DNA of 64,000 bases from Rhodopseudomonas boonkerdii (GCF_021184025.1 NZ_CP036537.1:4402001-4466000), one strand, 5' to 3'. Numbered from the stretch's first letter, positions 1 through 8,907 are shown. The notes: generated by a model from the letters alone, not told the origin. Program-made: numbers and translations.

Positions 1-872
1 AATTCGGCCAGGGTCCGCGTGCCCGCGTGCATTCGCCGGAATATCTGCGCTTCCTCGAAAGCGCCTGGGAGGAATGGATCAAGCTGCCGGACTACGGCAC
101 GGAAATGATCGCCAACATCCACCCCAATCGCGTGCCGGGCAGCTATCCGACCCACATTATCGGCAAGCTGGGCTGGCACACCGCCGATACCGCAGCGCCG
201 ATCGGCCCTGGCACCTGGGCCGGCGCCTGCGCCTCGACCGACGTCGCCGTCACCGCCACGCATATGGTGATGGATGGCGAAGACGCCGTCTACGCCCTGT
301 GCCGCCCGCCCGGCCATCATGCCTATAGGGACATGGCCGGCGGCTTCTGTTTCATGAACAACTCGGCGATCGCCGCCGAGCATCTGCGCACCAAGCACGA
401 GCGCGTCGCCATCCTCGACGTCGACGTGCATCACGGCAACGGCACCCAGGGCATCTTCTATGCACGCCCGGACGTGCTGACCGTCTCCATCCATGCCGAT
501 CCCACCGGCTACTATCCGTTCGTCTGGGGCTACGCCGACGAGAAGGGCGAAGGCAACGGCCTTGGCACCAATCTCAACATCCCGCTCGCGCTCGGCACCA
601 GCGACGACGGTTTCATCGATGCGCTCGCTGTCGCCGAGAAAACGATCAAGTCGTTCGCACCGGGCGCGCTTGTCGTTGCTCTCGGTCTCGACGCATCGGA
701 GCACGATCCGCTCGCGGCGCTGAAGGTCACCACGCCGGGCTTCAACCGTATCGGCGCCGCCATCGCGCGCATGGGCCTGCCCACCGTCATCGTTCAGGAA
801 GGCGGATATCTCTCCGACATCCTGGGCGCCAACCTCACCTCCACGCTCGCCGGATTTGAATCAGCGCGCTGA
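1..872 (+). CDS. Histone-deacetylase-family amidohydrolase (acetylpolyamine amidohydrolase-like), 5' end cut by window
   Basis: The frame is open from the first bases of the window (codons start at position 3), so the N-terminus is missing; the GTG at 27 is an internal codon. The arginase/deacetylase fold motifs are clear: RPPGHHA, GGFCFMNN, DVDVHHGNGTQ (zinc ligands Asp and His), GLDASEHDPLA (the second zinc Asp) and EGGY near the end (transition-state Tyr). Bacterial members remove acetyl groups from acetylated polyamines or other small amides. Aminotransferase gene gabT follows on the same strand, which fits polyamine or amine catabolism. Family is certain, substrate is inferred. Confidence 0.9.
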   Translation, partial: FGQGPRARVHSPEYLRFLESAWEEWIKLPDYGTEMIANIHPNRVPGSYPTHIIGKLGWHTADTAAPIGPGTWAGACASTDVAVTATHMVMDGEDAVYALCRPPGHHAYRDMAGGFCFMNNSAIAAEHLRTKHERVAILDVDVHHGNGTQGIFYARPDVLTVSIHADPTGYYPFVWGYADEKGEGNGLGTNLNIPLALGTSDDGFIDALAVAEKTIKSFAPGALVVALGLDASEHDPLAALKVTTPGFNRIGAAIARMGLPTVIVQEGGYLSDILGANLTSTLAGFESAR

Positions 873-885
873 CATCGACGCTGCT

Positions 886-970
886 CGTAGGATGGGTTGA
901 GCGTTTTCGCGAAACCCATCATACGCAACCACCGAAGTGATGGGTTTCGCTCCGCTCTACCCATCCTACG
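886..970. repeat. Nested intergenic palindrome (GTAGGATGGGTT family)
   Basis: The outer arms CGTAGGATGGGTTGAGC (886-902) and GCTCTACCCATCCTACG (954-970) pair with one or two mismatches. The inner arms GCGAAACCCATCA (909-921) and TGATGGGTTTCGC (938-950) are perfect complements. The element fills most of the space between the deacetylase and gabT. It resembles dispersed palindromes of Bradyrhizobium-like genomes and would fold in RNA on either strand. Confidence 0.85.
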
Positions 971-1033
971 GACAACCCACCTGCACCAACACCAACAACA
1001 CGAAACTCCATTAAACTCGAAGGACTCCTTTCC

Positions 1034-2311
1034 ATGGCCACCAATGCAGAAATCTTCGCGCGCCGCGAAGCCGCGGTTCCCCGCGGCATCGGCCACTCCA
1101 CCCCGATCTCGGCGCAGCGCGCGCTGAACGCCGAGGTTTGGGATGTCGAAGGCAAGCGCTACGTGGATTTCGCCGGCGGCATCGCCGTGCTGAACACCGG
1201 CCATTGCCATCCGCACGTCATGGCCGCCGTCAAGGCTCAGATGGAGAACTTCACGCACACCTGCTTCCAGGTGCTGCTGTATGAATCCTATGTCGCTCTT
1301 GCCGAGCGCCTCAACAAGCTTGTTCCGATCGACGGGCCCGTGAAGACTGCCTTCTTCACCACCGGCGCGGAAGCCACCGAAAACGCCATCAAAATGGCAC
1401 GTGCCGCCACCGGCCGCGCCGGCGTGATCGCCTTCACCGGCGGCTTCCATGGCCGCACCCACATGACCATGACCATGACCGGCAAGGTGTTCCCCTACAA
1501 GAAGGGCTTCGGCGCCTCCATGCCGGAAGTCTGGCACGTGCCCTTCCCGGCGCCGCAGCTCGATGTCACGGTCGAGGAATCGCTGAAGTATCTGAACTTC
1601 CTGTTCAAGGCCGACATCGATCCGGCCCGCGTCGCTGCCATCATCATCGAGCCCGTGCAGGGCGAAGGAGGCTTCCATCAGGCGCCGCCGGAGCTAATGC
1701 GGGCGCTGCGCAAGATTTGCGACGAGAACGGCATCGTCTTCATCGCCGACGAAGTGCAGACCGGCTACGGTCGCACCGGCAAGATGTTCGCGATGGAACA
1801 TTACGACGTGAAGCCCGACCTCATCACCGTGGCAAAGAGCCTCGCCGGCGGTTTCCCGCTGTCGGGCGTGATCGGCAAGGCGAAGATCATGGACGCTGCC
1901 GATCCGGGCGGCCTGGGCGGCACCTATGCCGGCAACCCGCTGGCGATCGCCGCCGCCATGGCCGTGCTCGACGTGTTCGAGAAGGAAAAGCTGGTCGAGC
2001 GCGCCAACCATATCGGCGAGCGCATCACCACGCGTCTCAAGAAAATGCAGCAGCGCAACGACCTCGTGCCGATCGCCTCGATTCGCAATGTCGGCGCCAT
2101 GATCGCCTTCGATATCGTCAAAGAGCGCGGCAGCGACATGCCGGATGCCGAAGTGACCAAGAAGGTGACGCAAAAGGCGGTCGAGGAAGGTCTCGTGCTG
2201 CTGTCCTGCGGCGTCAATTTCAACACCATTCGCGTGCTGGTGCCGCTGACGGCCCAGGACGAGGTCCTGGATGAAGGCATGGAAAAGCTCGAACGCGCAT
2301 TGACGGCTTGA
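1034..2311 (+). CDS. gabT: 4-aminobutyrate--2-oxoglutarate transaminase
   Basis: This 425-residue class III PLP aminotransferase matches GabT in length and motifs: TGAEATENAIKMAR (cofactor phosphate region), the run FIADEVQTGYGRTGK with the ring-contacting Asp, and Lys268 in VAKSLAGGFPLSG as the Schiff-base lysine. GabT moves the amino group of 4-aminobutyrate to 2-oxoglutarate, giving succinate semialdehyde. The ATG is preceded by AAGGA at 1020-1024. No succinate-semialdehyde dehydrogenase is adjacent. Other omega-amino acids could also be substrates, but the GabT-like motifs make this the best call. Confidence 0.9.
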   Translation: MATNAEIFARREAAVPRGIGHSTPISAQRALNAEVWDVEGKRYVDFAGGIAVLNTGHCHPHVMAAVKAQMENFTHTCFQVLLYESYVALAERLNKLVPIDGPVKTAFFTTGAEATENAIKMARAATGRAGVIAFTGGFHGRTHMTMTMTGKVFPYKKGFGASMPEVWHVPFPAPQLDVTVEESLKYLNFLFKADIDPARVAAIIIEPVQGEGGFHQAPPELMRALRKICDENGIVFIADEVQTGYGRTGKMFAMEHYDVKPDLITVAKSLAGGFPLSGVIGKAKIMDAADPGGLGGTYAGNPLAIAAAMAVLDVFEKEKLVERANHIGERITTRLKKMQQRNDLVPIASIRNVGAMIAFDIVKERGSDMPDAEVTKKVTQKAVEEGLVLLSCGVNFNTIRVLVPLTAQDEVLDEGMEKLERALTA

Positions 2312-2320
2312 TCTTGTTTT

Positions 2321-2367
2321 ACCTCTCCCCCGCGAAGCGAAGCTTCGTTAGGGGGGGGGGGAGAGGT
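2321..2367. repeat. Hairpin of the CCTCTCCCC family with an 11-G run
   Basis: ACCTCTCCCCC (2321-2331) pairs with GGGGGAGAGGT (2357-2367), and an inner CGAAG/CTTCG pair lies at 2338-2347. The 3' arm contains eleven consecutive G residues (2351-2361), longer than the pairing needs. The element lies between gabT and the M20 deacylase and could end gabT transcription or act as an mRNA-stabilising hairpin. Confidence 0.75.
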
Positions 2368-2428
2368 GATCCCGCGCCACCGTTACTTTCGACGACCAAA
2401 GCAAATCAATAAAAAGGAAAACACTCGA

Positions 2429-3718
2429 ATGCCTCTCGATCCCGCCCTCCGCGACAAGATCATCGCCGCCGTCGACAAGGGTTTCGATGCCCAGGTCAAG
2501 TTCACCCAGGACATGGTTCGCCACGAGTCCACCCGTGGCAACGAACACACCATGCAGGACTTCATGTTCCGCGCCATGAAGGAGCGCGGCTACAGCATGG
2601 AGCGCTTCAACATGGACACCGAAGCGCTGAAGCGCCATCCCGGCGCGGGCGCATGGGATGCGCTGCATTCGCAGGCTCCGATCGTTGTGGGCACGCATCG
2701 CCCGCGCAATGAGACAGGCCGCTCGCTGATCCTGCAGGGCCATGTGGACGTGGTGCCGGAAGGCCCGCACGACATGTGGAGCACCCCGCCCTACGATCCC
2801 GTGATCCAGGGCGAGTGGATGCAGGGCCGCGGAGCCGGCGACATGAAGGCGGGCTGTGCCTCCAACATCTTCGCGCTCGATGCGCTCAAGAGCATCGGCC
2901 TGCAGCCAGCAGCCACTGTCTACATCCAGTCGGTGGTCGAGGAAGAGTCGACAGGCGACGGCGCGTTGATGACGCATCTGCGCGGCTACAAGGCCGATGC
3001 CGTGGTGATCTCGGAGCCATCGCATGAGACCATCACCCGCGCCAATGTCGGCGTGGTCTGGTTCCAGGTGGAAGTGCGCGGCGTCCCTGTGCATGTGCAG
3101 CGCATGGGCACCGGCGCCAACGCCATCGACGGCGCCTATCGCGTCGTCGGCGAACTGCGCAAGCTCGAGACCGAGTGGAACGCGACCAAGGACCAGCACG
3201 AGCACTTCAAGCACATCGAGAAGCCGGTCAACCTCAACATCGGCAAGATCGCCGGCGGCGACTGGGCCTCGTCGGTCCCGGCCTGGTGCAAGATCGACTT
3301 CCGCATCTCGCTGCTGCCCGGCAAGACCGCCGACGCCGCGAAGAAGGAGATCGTCGACCGCGTCTCCGCCTTCGCGCGTCAGGATCCGTTCCTGTCGAAC
3401 ATCCCGCCGACCGTGACCTTCAACGGCTTCCAGGCCGAAGGCTATGAGCTGAAGCCCGGCTCGGATGCCGAGAACACGCTGGCGGCCGCGCATGAAGCGG
3501 TGTTCGGCCAGAAGCCCAAGCCGGAAACGTCGCTGGCCTATCTCGACAGCCGCGTCTATGCGCTGTTCGACAAGGTGCCGACGCTGAACTATGGCTGTAT
3601 CTCGCGCGGCGTCCACGGCTTCGACGAGGGCGTCAACCTGCCTTCGCTGAAGAAGACGACGACGGCGCTGGCGCTGTTCATCGCCGAATGGTGCGGTGTG
3701 GAAGAGGTCAAGGGCTAA
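2429..3718 (+). CDS. M20 family deacylase (ArgE/DapE-like)
   Basis: This 429-residue protein has the M20 di-zinc motifs in order: GHVDVVP (first His and catalytic Asp), GRGAGDMKAG (bridging Asp), VVEEESTGDG (catalytic Glu and zinc Glu) and a C-terminal zinc-binding His region (ISRGVHGFDEG). Such enzymes hydrolyse N-acyl amino acids such as N-acetylornithine or succinyl-diaminopimelate, and the exact substrate cannot be told. I chose the ATG at 2429 because it follows AAAAAGGAAA at 2411-2420. An upstream in-frame start would read into the palindrome. The gene follows gabT and precedes a HAAT transporter, in keeping with scavenging of acylated amines or amino acids. Confidence 0.88.
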   Translation: MPLDPALRDKIIAAVDKGFDAQVKFTQDMVRHESTRGNEHTMQDFMFRAMKERGYSMERFNMDTEALKRHPGAGAWDALHSQAPIVVGTHRPRNETGRSLILQGHVDVVPEGPHDMWSTPPYDPVIQGEWMQGRGAGDMKAGCASNIFALDALKSIGLQPAATVYIQSVVEEESTGDGALMTHLRGYKADAVVISEPSHETITRANVGVVWFQVEVRGVPVHVQRMGTGANAIDGAYRVVGELRKLETEWNATKDQHEHFKHIEKPVNLNIGKIAGGDWASSVPAWCKIDFRISLLPGKTADAAKKEIVDRVSAFARQDPFLSNIPPTVTFNGFQAEGYELKPGSDAENTLAAAHEAVFGQKPKPETSLAYLDSRVYALFDKVPTLNYGCISRGVHGFDEGVNLPSLKKTTTALALFIAEWCGVEEVKG

Positions 3719-3744
3719 ACCCTTGCGTCTCTTCTGAACGAACA

Positions 3745-3769
3745 ACGGCGACGCATTGCGTCGCCGTTT
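3745..3769 (+). terminator. Hairpin after the M20 gene
   Basis: AACGGCGACGC and GCGTCGCCGTT form a near-perfect stem with a very short loop, 27 bases after the M20 stop. Only three T residues follow, so it is a weak intrinsic terminator. It also lies just beyond the 3' end of the convergent gene at 3794 and may serve both. Confidence 0.55.
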
Positions 3770-3793
3770 ACATTTGCAAAGGAGAAAGCCAGC

Positions 3794-4207
3794 TCACCGC
3801 CAGTTACAGATCCCGCCCGACCGGCACGGCCAGGTTTGAACCCGTGTATCCGCCGCGTTGGCGTCCATGGGGTTGCCGCGCGGACGGGCAACGCGGGTGC
3901 GTGCGGTTGGCTGCGGGCGCGTGGCAACATTGCGCGGCCGCTTGGCCGCCTGCACGGCCTTCTGCGCTACCGGCTTGTCCGCCGCCGCATCGATTGCATT
4001 CTTGGCATCGGCGCGGGCTTCGATCGGATAGGGCTCGAACTGCGCGCGGGGCCCTAGCAACTTCGGCGACAGCAATGCCGTCGACAGATCAAGCGTCAGG
4101 AATTCACCGGCCTTGTAAGTCGTTGCAGCCGGCTCCGCCCGCGCAACCGACACTCCCGTCAGCAATGCGATCACGACGGCGACTGAACTCGAAAATCTGA
4201 ACGTCAT
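3794..4207 (-). CDS. Small secreted protein of unknown function
   Basis: This 137-residue protein begins with a typical signal peptide (basic MTFRF, a hydrophobic core, then ARAEP as a likely cleavage site near residue 24). The rest is rich in Ala, Arg and Pro and ends in a Cys-containing tail (TWPCRSGGICNWR). That tail could form a disulfide in the periplasm. I do not recognise a domain. The exported N-terminus and the GC-rich codon use support a real gene. It is convergent with the M20 gene and has no functional partner nearby. Confidence 0.65.
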   Translation of the reverse strand: MTFRFSSSVAVVIALLTGVSVARAEPAATTYKAGEFLTLDLSTALLSPKLLGPRAQFEPYPIEARADAKNAIDAAADKPVAQKAVQAAKRPRNVATRPQPTARTRVARPRGNPMDANAADTRVQTWPCRSGGICNWR

Positions 4208-4991
4208 CTAGGCCTCCCGAGGCCACGTTCCGGCTTTCTGGATATTACAATGGCTTCAATTTATGGACGAACAACCGGGAATCCATCCGGCTGTTCCCCG
4301 AAAACAGCACCCGGACAGGGATTTCCGCTGATAAGCCTAACAGCTCGGCCGCAACTGCCGCCTGATCCAGGCGATATGGCGACGGCGCCATCGGATCTCC
4401 TGTGGGCACGACATGCTCAGCGGCGGCAGGAAAACCGCACCGACGGCAACGAGACCCCGCCGATGCCTACAAAGCGGGATCGCGTAGCAAATTATTCTCC
4501 GACCTTGGCGGAGTTGTTCGAAAAGTGGGTCGGGTAAGCCTAATCAGTTAGGTTAAAATTTGAAGCAAGTTGCGGCAAACGCGGCTTAATATACCGTCGA
4601 TCCCGTGCCGTGCAGCGCGGATGCGGAAGTCGCTTTCCCTTCCCGAATTTCAATGCGCGGCACGGGACCGCCGTTTTCACCTGCGTCGGCGGTCCCACCC
4701 CTTCGCACAGTGATGCCGCCGTTTCAAACATCAATTCAAACTATGTTTGCATGCGACCTTTCCGGCCGCACACGACGCAATCGCTCGCAGTTTTTGCGAA
4801 CGCCATGACATCGATCGACAACGCCAGGCTCGCATTGCAACAGAACTTGCCTGACAAACGAGCACCTGACACGCCACGACGACGTGCCTTCGTGCGCAAT
4901 CGTCCTTGACTTGCGCTCCGCGCGCTTGGCAGTCTGCTTGACATAAAAAACATCGGGCAATGACCCAGATGTAAGTCTAGGGAGAGATACC
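4208..4991. other. 784-bp gap with no convincing gene
   Basis: The stretch holds an open frame at 4250-4537 (95 codons) whose composition is unlike its neighbours, and one strong inverted repeat at 4664-4696. It must contain the promoter of the transporter operon that starts at 4992. I found no tRNA, no riboswitch I recognise and no conserved protein. TTGACA at 4937-4942 could be a -35 element, but no clear -10 follows at standard spacing. Confidence 0.5.
4664..4696. repeat. Perfect 10-bp inverted repeat
   Basis: GGGACCGCCG (4664-4673) and CGGCGGTCCC (4687-4696) are exact complements separated by 13 bases. The structure lies about 300 bp upstream of the transporter operon and is not one of the dispersed palindromes seen elsewhere here. 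It could be a transcript hairpin or a protein-binding site. Confidence 0.6.
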
Positions 4992-6212
4992 ATGAGCTCA
5001 TTTCTGAGGCCGCTTGCGGCTGCCAGTGTGATTGTTGCTGGCGCCCTTGCTTCAACTATGCCAGCGACCGCGCAGCAGCCGATCAAGATCGGCCTTCCCA
5101 CATCCATCCAATTGCAGGTCGGCCGCGATACGCAAAACGCAGCCAAGATGGCGATCGAGGAGATCAACGCCAAGGGCGGATTGCTCGGCCGAAAGCTGGA
5201 AATCGTCGTTGCCGACGAGACCGAGAATCCCGAACAGGGTATAGCCGCCATCAAGAAGCTGACCGCTGACGAGAAGGTGGATGTGCTGATCGGCGGCTAC
5301 ACGTCAGGCGTCACGCTCGCGCAGCTGCCGCATATTTCCAACGCCAAGACGATCTATCTCGGCGTCGGCGCTGCGTCTCCCGCCATCACCGCCAAGGTGA
5401 AAACGGACTATGAGAACTACAAATACATCTTCCGCGTCTCGCCGATCCATGCCGGCCATCAGGCTCGCGCGCTGGTGGACTTCATCAACGGCAAGCTCAA
5501 GGGCGAGATGGGTCTGAAGAAGGTCGCCATCGTCGGCGAGAACGCCAAATGGGTGCAAGACCTCGTACCGATCCTGAAGAAGGGAGCCGTGGATGGCGGC
5601 ACCGAAGTGCCGATGTCGGAATTCTTCGACACCTCGACCTCGGACTTCTCTCCGCTGTTCGCCAAGGTGAAGAATTCCGGTGCGCAATACCTCATCGTGA
5701 TCCTGTCGCACGCCTCCTCCGACATCTTCGTCAAGCAATGGCATGACGCCCAGGTGCCGATCCCGATCGGCGGCATCGACGTGAAGAGCCAGGATGCCGA
5801 CTTCTTCACCCGCGTCAGCGGCAAGGCGCTCGCCGAAACCGTCGGATTGTTTGCAACCCGCGCCGAATTGACGCCGAAAACCATTCCGTTCTGGGATGAA
5901 TTCGTGAAGCGTTTCGGTACGGCTCCCGTCTATACCGGTGTCGGCACCTACGATGCCGTTCATGTCTATGCCGAAGCGGTGAAGCGCGCCAATTCGGTTG
6001 AGCCTGCTGCCGTCATCAAGGAGCTGGAGAAGACCGACTATGTCGGCATTGCGGGCAAGATCCAGTTCGACGAAGTGCACGACGTGAAGCAGGGACCGGG
6101 CCTTCAGAACCTCCTGTTCGCGCAGTGGCAGAAGGACGGCGCCCGCGTCGTCGTCTGGCCGAAGGAAGCGGCCAAGGGCCCGATGATCCCGCCGCCGTGG
6201 ATGAGCAACTGA
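4992..6212 (+). CDS. HAAT-type ABC transporter substrate-binding protein (1st transporter)
   Basis: This 406-residue protein has a signal peptide (hydrophobic stretch then TMPATAQQ) followed by the two-lobe periplasmic-binding fold of the LivK/Peripla_BP_6 family (IKIGLPTSI, QNAAKMAIEEINAKGG, LIGGYTSGVT). It binds its ligand in the periplasm and delivers it to the permeases encoded at 6382-8167. The ATG follows GGGAGAG at 4980-4986. The order SBP, LivH, LivM, LivG, LivF is complete. The ligand is unknown: the family also takes amides, urea, aromatic acids and hydroxy acids. Confidence 0.9.
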   Translation: MSSFLRPLAAASVIVAGALASTMPATAQQPIKIGLPTSIQLQVGRDTQNAAKMAIEEINAKGGLLGRKLEIVVADETENPEQGIAAIKKLTADEKVDVLIGGYTSGVTLAQLPHISNAKTIYLGVGAASPAITAKVKTDYENYKYIFRVSPIHAGHQARALVDFINGKLKGEMGLKKVAIVGENAKWVQDLVPILKKGAVDGGTEVPMSEFFDTSTSDFSPLFAKVKNSGAQYLIVILSHASSDIFVKQWHDAQVPIPIGGIDVKSQDADFFTRVSGKALAETVGLFATRAELTPKTIPFWDEFVKRFGTAPVYTGVGTYDAVHVYAEAVKRANSVEPAAVIKELEKTDYVGIAGKIQFDEVHDVKQGPGLQNLLFAQWQKDGARVVVWPKEAAKGPMIPPPWMSN

Positions 6213-6236
6213 GGCAAACGCCTCGCCCACTCCGCC

Positions 6237-6337
6237 TGTCATCCCGCGAAAGCGGGGGATCCAGTAAGCGCCGACGTCTCAGATTGAACCTTGGCACTTC
6301 GGTTTACTGGATCACACGCTTTCGCGGGTGATGACAA
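6237..6337. repeat. Long intergenic palindrome (TCATCCCGCGAAAGCGGGGGATCC family)
   Basis: TGTCATCCCGCGAAAGCG (6237-6254) is near-complementary to CGCTTTCGCGGGTGATGACA (6318-6337), and inside them GGATCCAGTAA pairs with TTTACTGGATC. The repeat sits between the substrate-binding protein and its first permease, where a hairpin could stabilise the upstream mRNA and set a higher level of the binding protein. Confidence 0.85.
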
Positions 6338-6381
6338 GCGGGGGCAGCTTCGACCGTCCTGCCCTCCACTTCCGGAATGTC

Positions 6382-7236
6382 ATGCTCCAGATTCTCATCT
6401 ACGGCGCCGTCTCGAGCGCCATCTACGCCATGCTGGCTGTCGGCTTCACGCTGATCTTCGGCGTCGCCCGCATCCTCAATCTCGCCCATGGCTCGTTTTA
6501 TGCGCTCGGCGCCTATTCGGCCTATGTCTTCACCTCGCTGCTGGGCTTTCCGCTGCTGATCGCAGCGCCGCTTGCGGTGCTGCTGGTCGCCGGTTTTGGC
6601 GTGCTGATGGAACGTTTCCTGGTACGCCCGCTACGCTCCTCACAGCTCGCGGTTCTGATGATCACACTTGCCGTCTCGCTGGCCGTGGAACAGGCGCTGT
6701 TCATCACCTTCGGGTCGGAATACCGCAATGTTCCCTCCTTCGTGGCAGACAAGCTGTCGATTGGCGGCGTCGATATCGGCGGCCAGCGCCTGTTGGCACT
6801 CGTGATGGGCGTACTCGTGCTGCTGCTGCTCTGGCTGTTCATCCAGCGCACCCGGCTCGGCGCTGCGATCCTCGCGGTGTCACAGGATCCGGAAGCCGCG
6901 CAATATATGGGCATCCCGACCAACCGCATCTTCTCCATCGTGATGGCGATCTCGGCCGGCACTGCGGCGCTGGCCGGCATCCTGGTGTCGCCTTTCCTTA
7001 CCGTGCAACCGACCATGGGCCTGCTACCGATGGTCAAGGCCTTCGCCATTGTCATCGTCGGCGGGCTCGGCTCGATCCCGGGCAGCATTATCGCCTCGCT
7101 GATCCTCGGTTATTCCGAGACGATCGTCGCCTATCTCATCTCCACGTCATGGACGGAGCTGGTGTCACTGGTCGCCGTCGTCATCACACTGATGATCCGG
7201 CCGGCAGGCATCCTCGGACGACGGGCGGCATTCTGA
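6382..7236 (+). CDS. LivH-type permease (1st transporter)
   Basis: This 284-residue integral membrane protein has the LivH hallmarks: an N-terminal helix (LIYGAVSSAIYAMLAVGFTL), IFGVARILNLAHGSFYALGAY, and IVGGLGSIPGSI in the cytoplasmic loop that contacts the ATPase. I prefer the ATG at 6382, which starts directly at the first helix. A GTG at 6328 in the same frame lies inside the palindrome. With LivM it forms the channel. The next gene starts two bases after the stop. Confidence 0.9.
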   Translation: MLQILIYGAVSSAIYAMLAVGFTLIFGVARILNLAHGSFYALGAYSAYVFTSLLGFPLLIAAPLAVLLVAGFGVLMERFLVRPLRSSQLAVLMITLAVSLAVEQALFITFGSEYRNVPSFVADKLSIGGVDIGGQRLLALVMGVLVLLLLWLFIQRTRLGAAILAVSQDPEAAQYMGIPTNRIFSIVMAISAGTAALAGILVSPFLTVQPTMGLLPMVKAFAIVIVGGLGSIPGSIIASLILGYSETIVAYLISTSWTELVSLVAVVITLMIRPAGILGRRAAF

Positions 7237-7237
7237 C

Positions 7238-8167
7238 ATGAAGCGCATCGCCCCCATCGACATTCTCGGCGGCATCCTCGTCGTCGCCATCCTCGCCGCT
7301 ATTCCGGCCATCACCGGCAGCAACTACCTCACTGGAGTGCTCACGGTGTGCGTGATTTACGGCATCTGGGCCTCGAGCTGGGACTTCATGTCCGGCCTCA
7401 CCGGCCGCGAGAATTTCGGACACTCGCTGTTCATCGGCACCGGCGCCTATACCGCCGGCTTCCTGTCGTCGATCTGGGCGGCCAATCCCTGGTACAGCCT
7501 GCCGCTCGGCGTCATCGTTGCCGTTGTCTTCGCCATTCTGGTCGGCTTCCCGACGCTCCGCTTGCGCGGCCCCTATTTCGCGCTCGCCATGCTCTCCACA
7601 TCGGCGATCCTGCAACGCCTCTGTCTGATCTTTTGGGAATATACGGGTGGCGAAGAAGGCATCTACGGCCTCGATCCGCTGATGAAGACGCCGCTGCATT
7701 ACTACTGGTTCGCCCTCGGCATTCTGGTTGTCACCGTCATCGTATTGACGCTGCTCGCGCAGTCGCATTGGGGCCTGTTGTTGCGCGCGATCCGTGGCGA
7801 CGAGGCGACATGTCAGGCGGCCGGCATCAACGTCACCTTCTATAAAATTGTATCGCTGATGATCTCCGCCGCCTTTGCCGGGCTCGGCGGCGCGCTCTAT
7901 GCGCATTACCAATTGCAGGTCTCACCGCCGCTATTCTCCGTTGTCGTCTCTATCACCGTGATCATCATGGTCTATGTGGGCGGCATCGGTTCGATCTACG
8001 GTGCCGCGATCGCCGCGATCCTGCTGACCCTGCTGACCGAGATGTTGCGCGGCTTCGGTGAATACCGCCTGTGGATCTATACGCTGACGCTGATGCTGAT
8101 CCTGTTCTTCCTGCCCAACGGCTTGATCGCGCCGCTCTGGCGCCGGATGACGGAGCGCCTGCGATGA
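7238..8167 (+). CDS. LivM-type permease (1st transporter)
   Basis: This 309-residue membrane protein follows LivH after one base and is the second channel subunit. Family features are the glycine-rich FMSGLTGRENFGHSLFIGTGAYTAG region (in parts), RLRGPYFALAMLS, and VYVGGIGSIYGA near the C-terminus as the ATPase-coupling loop. Hydrophobic segments alternate throughout. Its stop overlaps the next start (ATGA), a sign of translational coupling. Confidence 0.9.
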   Translation: MKRIAPIDILGGILVVAILAAIPAITGSNYLTGVLTVCVIYGIWASSWDFMSGLTGRENFGHSLFIGTGAYTAGFLSSIWAANPWYSLPLGVIVAVVFAILVGFPTLRLRGPYFALAMLSTSAILQRLCLIFWEYTGGEEGIYGLDPLMKTPLHYYWFALGILVVTVIVLTLLAQSHWGLLLRAIRGDEATCQAAGINVTFYKIVSLMISAAFAGLGGALYAHYQLQVSPPLFSVVVSITVIIMVYVGGIGSIYGAAIAAILLTLLTEMLRGFGEYRLWIYTLTLMLILFFLPNGLIAPLWRRMTERLR

Positions 8168-8907
8168 GCGACCTTCTCGAAGTCAAGGACGTCACCAAGC
8201 GCTTCGGCGGCCTGACCGCTGTGAAGAATGTCAGCTTCAACCTCAAGAAGGGCGACTTTACTGGGATTCTCGGTCCCAACGGCGCCGGCAAGACGACGCT
8301 GTTCAACATCCTGACCGGCTTCATGCAGCCGACCTCGGGCACCATTCACTTTAACGGCGAACTGGTCCGCGAGCTGGCTCCCTACAAAGTGGTGAATCGC
8401 GGCATGGCCCGCACCTTCCAGCTGACGCGCCCCTTTATCGGCATGAATCTGCTTGAGAACGTGCTGGTGGCCTGCATGTCGCCACGCGCAAGTCTGGACA
8501 AGGACAAGGAGGAGCGTGCGCGTCACCTGCTCGTCCAGGTGGGCCTCGGCGGTCGCGACAAGGAACCGGTGGAGACCTTGCCTTATGGCGACCTCCGCCG
8601 CCTTGAAATCGCCCGCGCGCTGGCCACGCGACCGGACCTGTTGCTGCTCGACGAACCTTTCGCCGGCCTCGGCAGCAGCGAGATCGAACAGCTGGCCCAA
8701 CTGATCCGTCGGCTGCACCGCGAGGAGAATCTCACGATTCTGCTGATCGAGCACAAACTGCGCGAATTCATGGCGCTGGTATCGCGCGTGATTGCGATGA
8801 ATTTCGGCGAGATCATCGCCATAGGATCACCCGAGGACATTGTGAAGAACGAGAAGGTCATCGAGGCCTATATCGGCAAGACGGAGGAAGCACATGCCTC
8901 TGCTTGA
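8164..8907 (+). CDS. LivG-type ABC ATPase (1st transporter)
   Basis: This 247-residue ATPase has Walker A GPNGAGKTT, a signature region LPYGDLRRLEIARAL, Walker B LLLLDEPFAGL and a switch His in LLIEHKL. The motif ARTFQLTRPF is typical of LivG. The start ATG overlaps the LivM stop by four bases; an in-frame codon at 8071 lies deep in livM and is not used. It pairs with the LivF-type ATPase that overlaps its 3' end. Confidence 0.92.
   Translation: MSDLLEVKDVTKRFGGLTAVKNVSFNLKKGDFTGILGPNGAGKTTLFNILTGFMQPTSGTIHFNGELVRELAPYKVVNRGMARTFQLTRPFIGMNLLENVLVACMSPRASLDKDKEERARHLLVQVGLGGRDKEPVETLPYGDLRRLEIARALATRPDLLLLDEPFAGLGSSEIEQLAQLIRRLHREENLTILLIEHKLREFMALVSRVIAMNFGEIIAIGSPEDIVKNEKVIEAYIGKTEEAHASA

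Noticed and set aside
4250..4537. 95-codon open frame after the small secreted protein
   Set aside because: Codon use lacks the third-position GC bias of the neighbours, no ribosome site is visible and no domain is recognised, though the C-terminal 15 residues look protein-like.
4937..4991. TTGACA as a -35 box, or a sigma-54 site around TTGGCAG, before the first transporter
   Set aside because: No -10 hexamer occurs at 16-18 bp, and the GG-N10-GC rule of sigma-54 promoters is not met.
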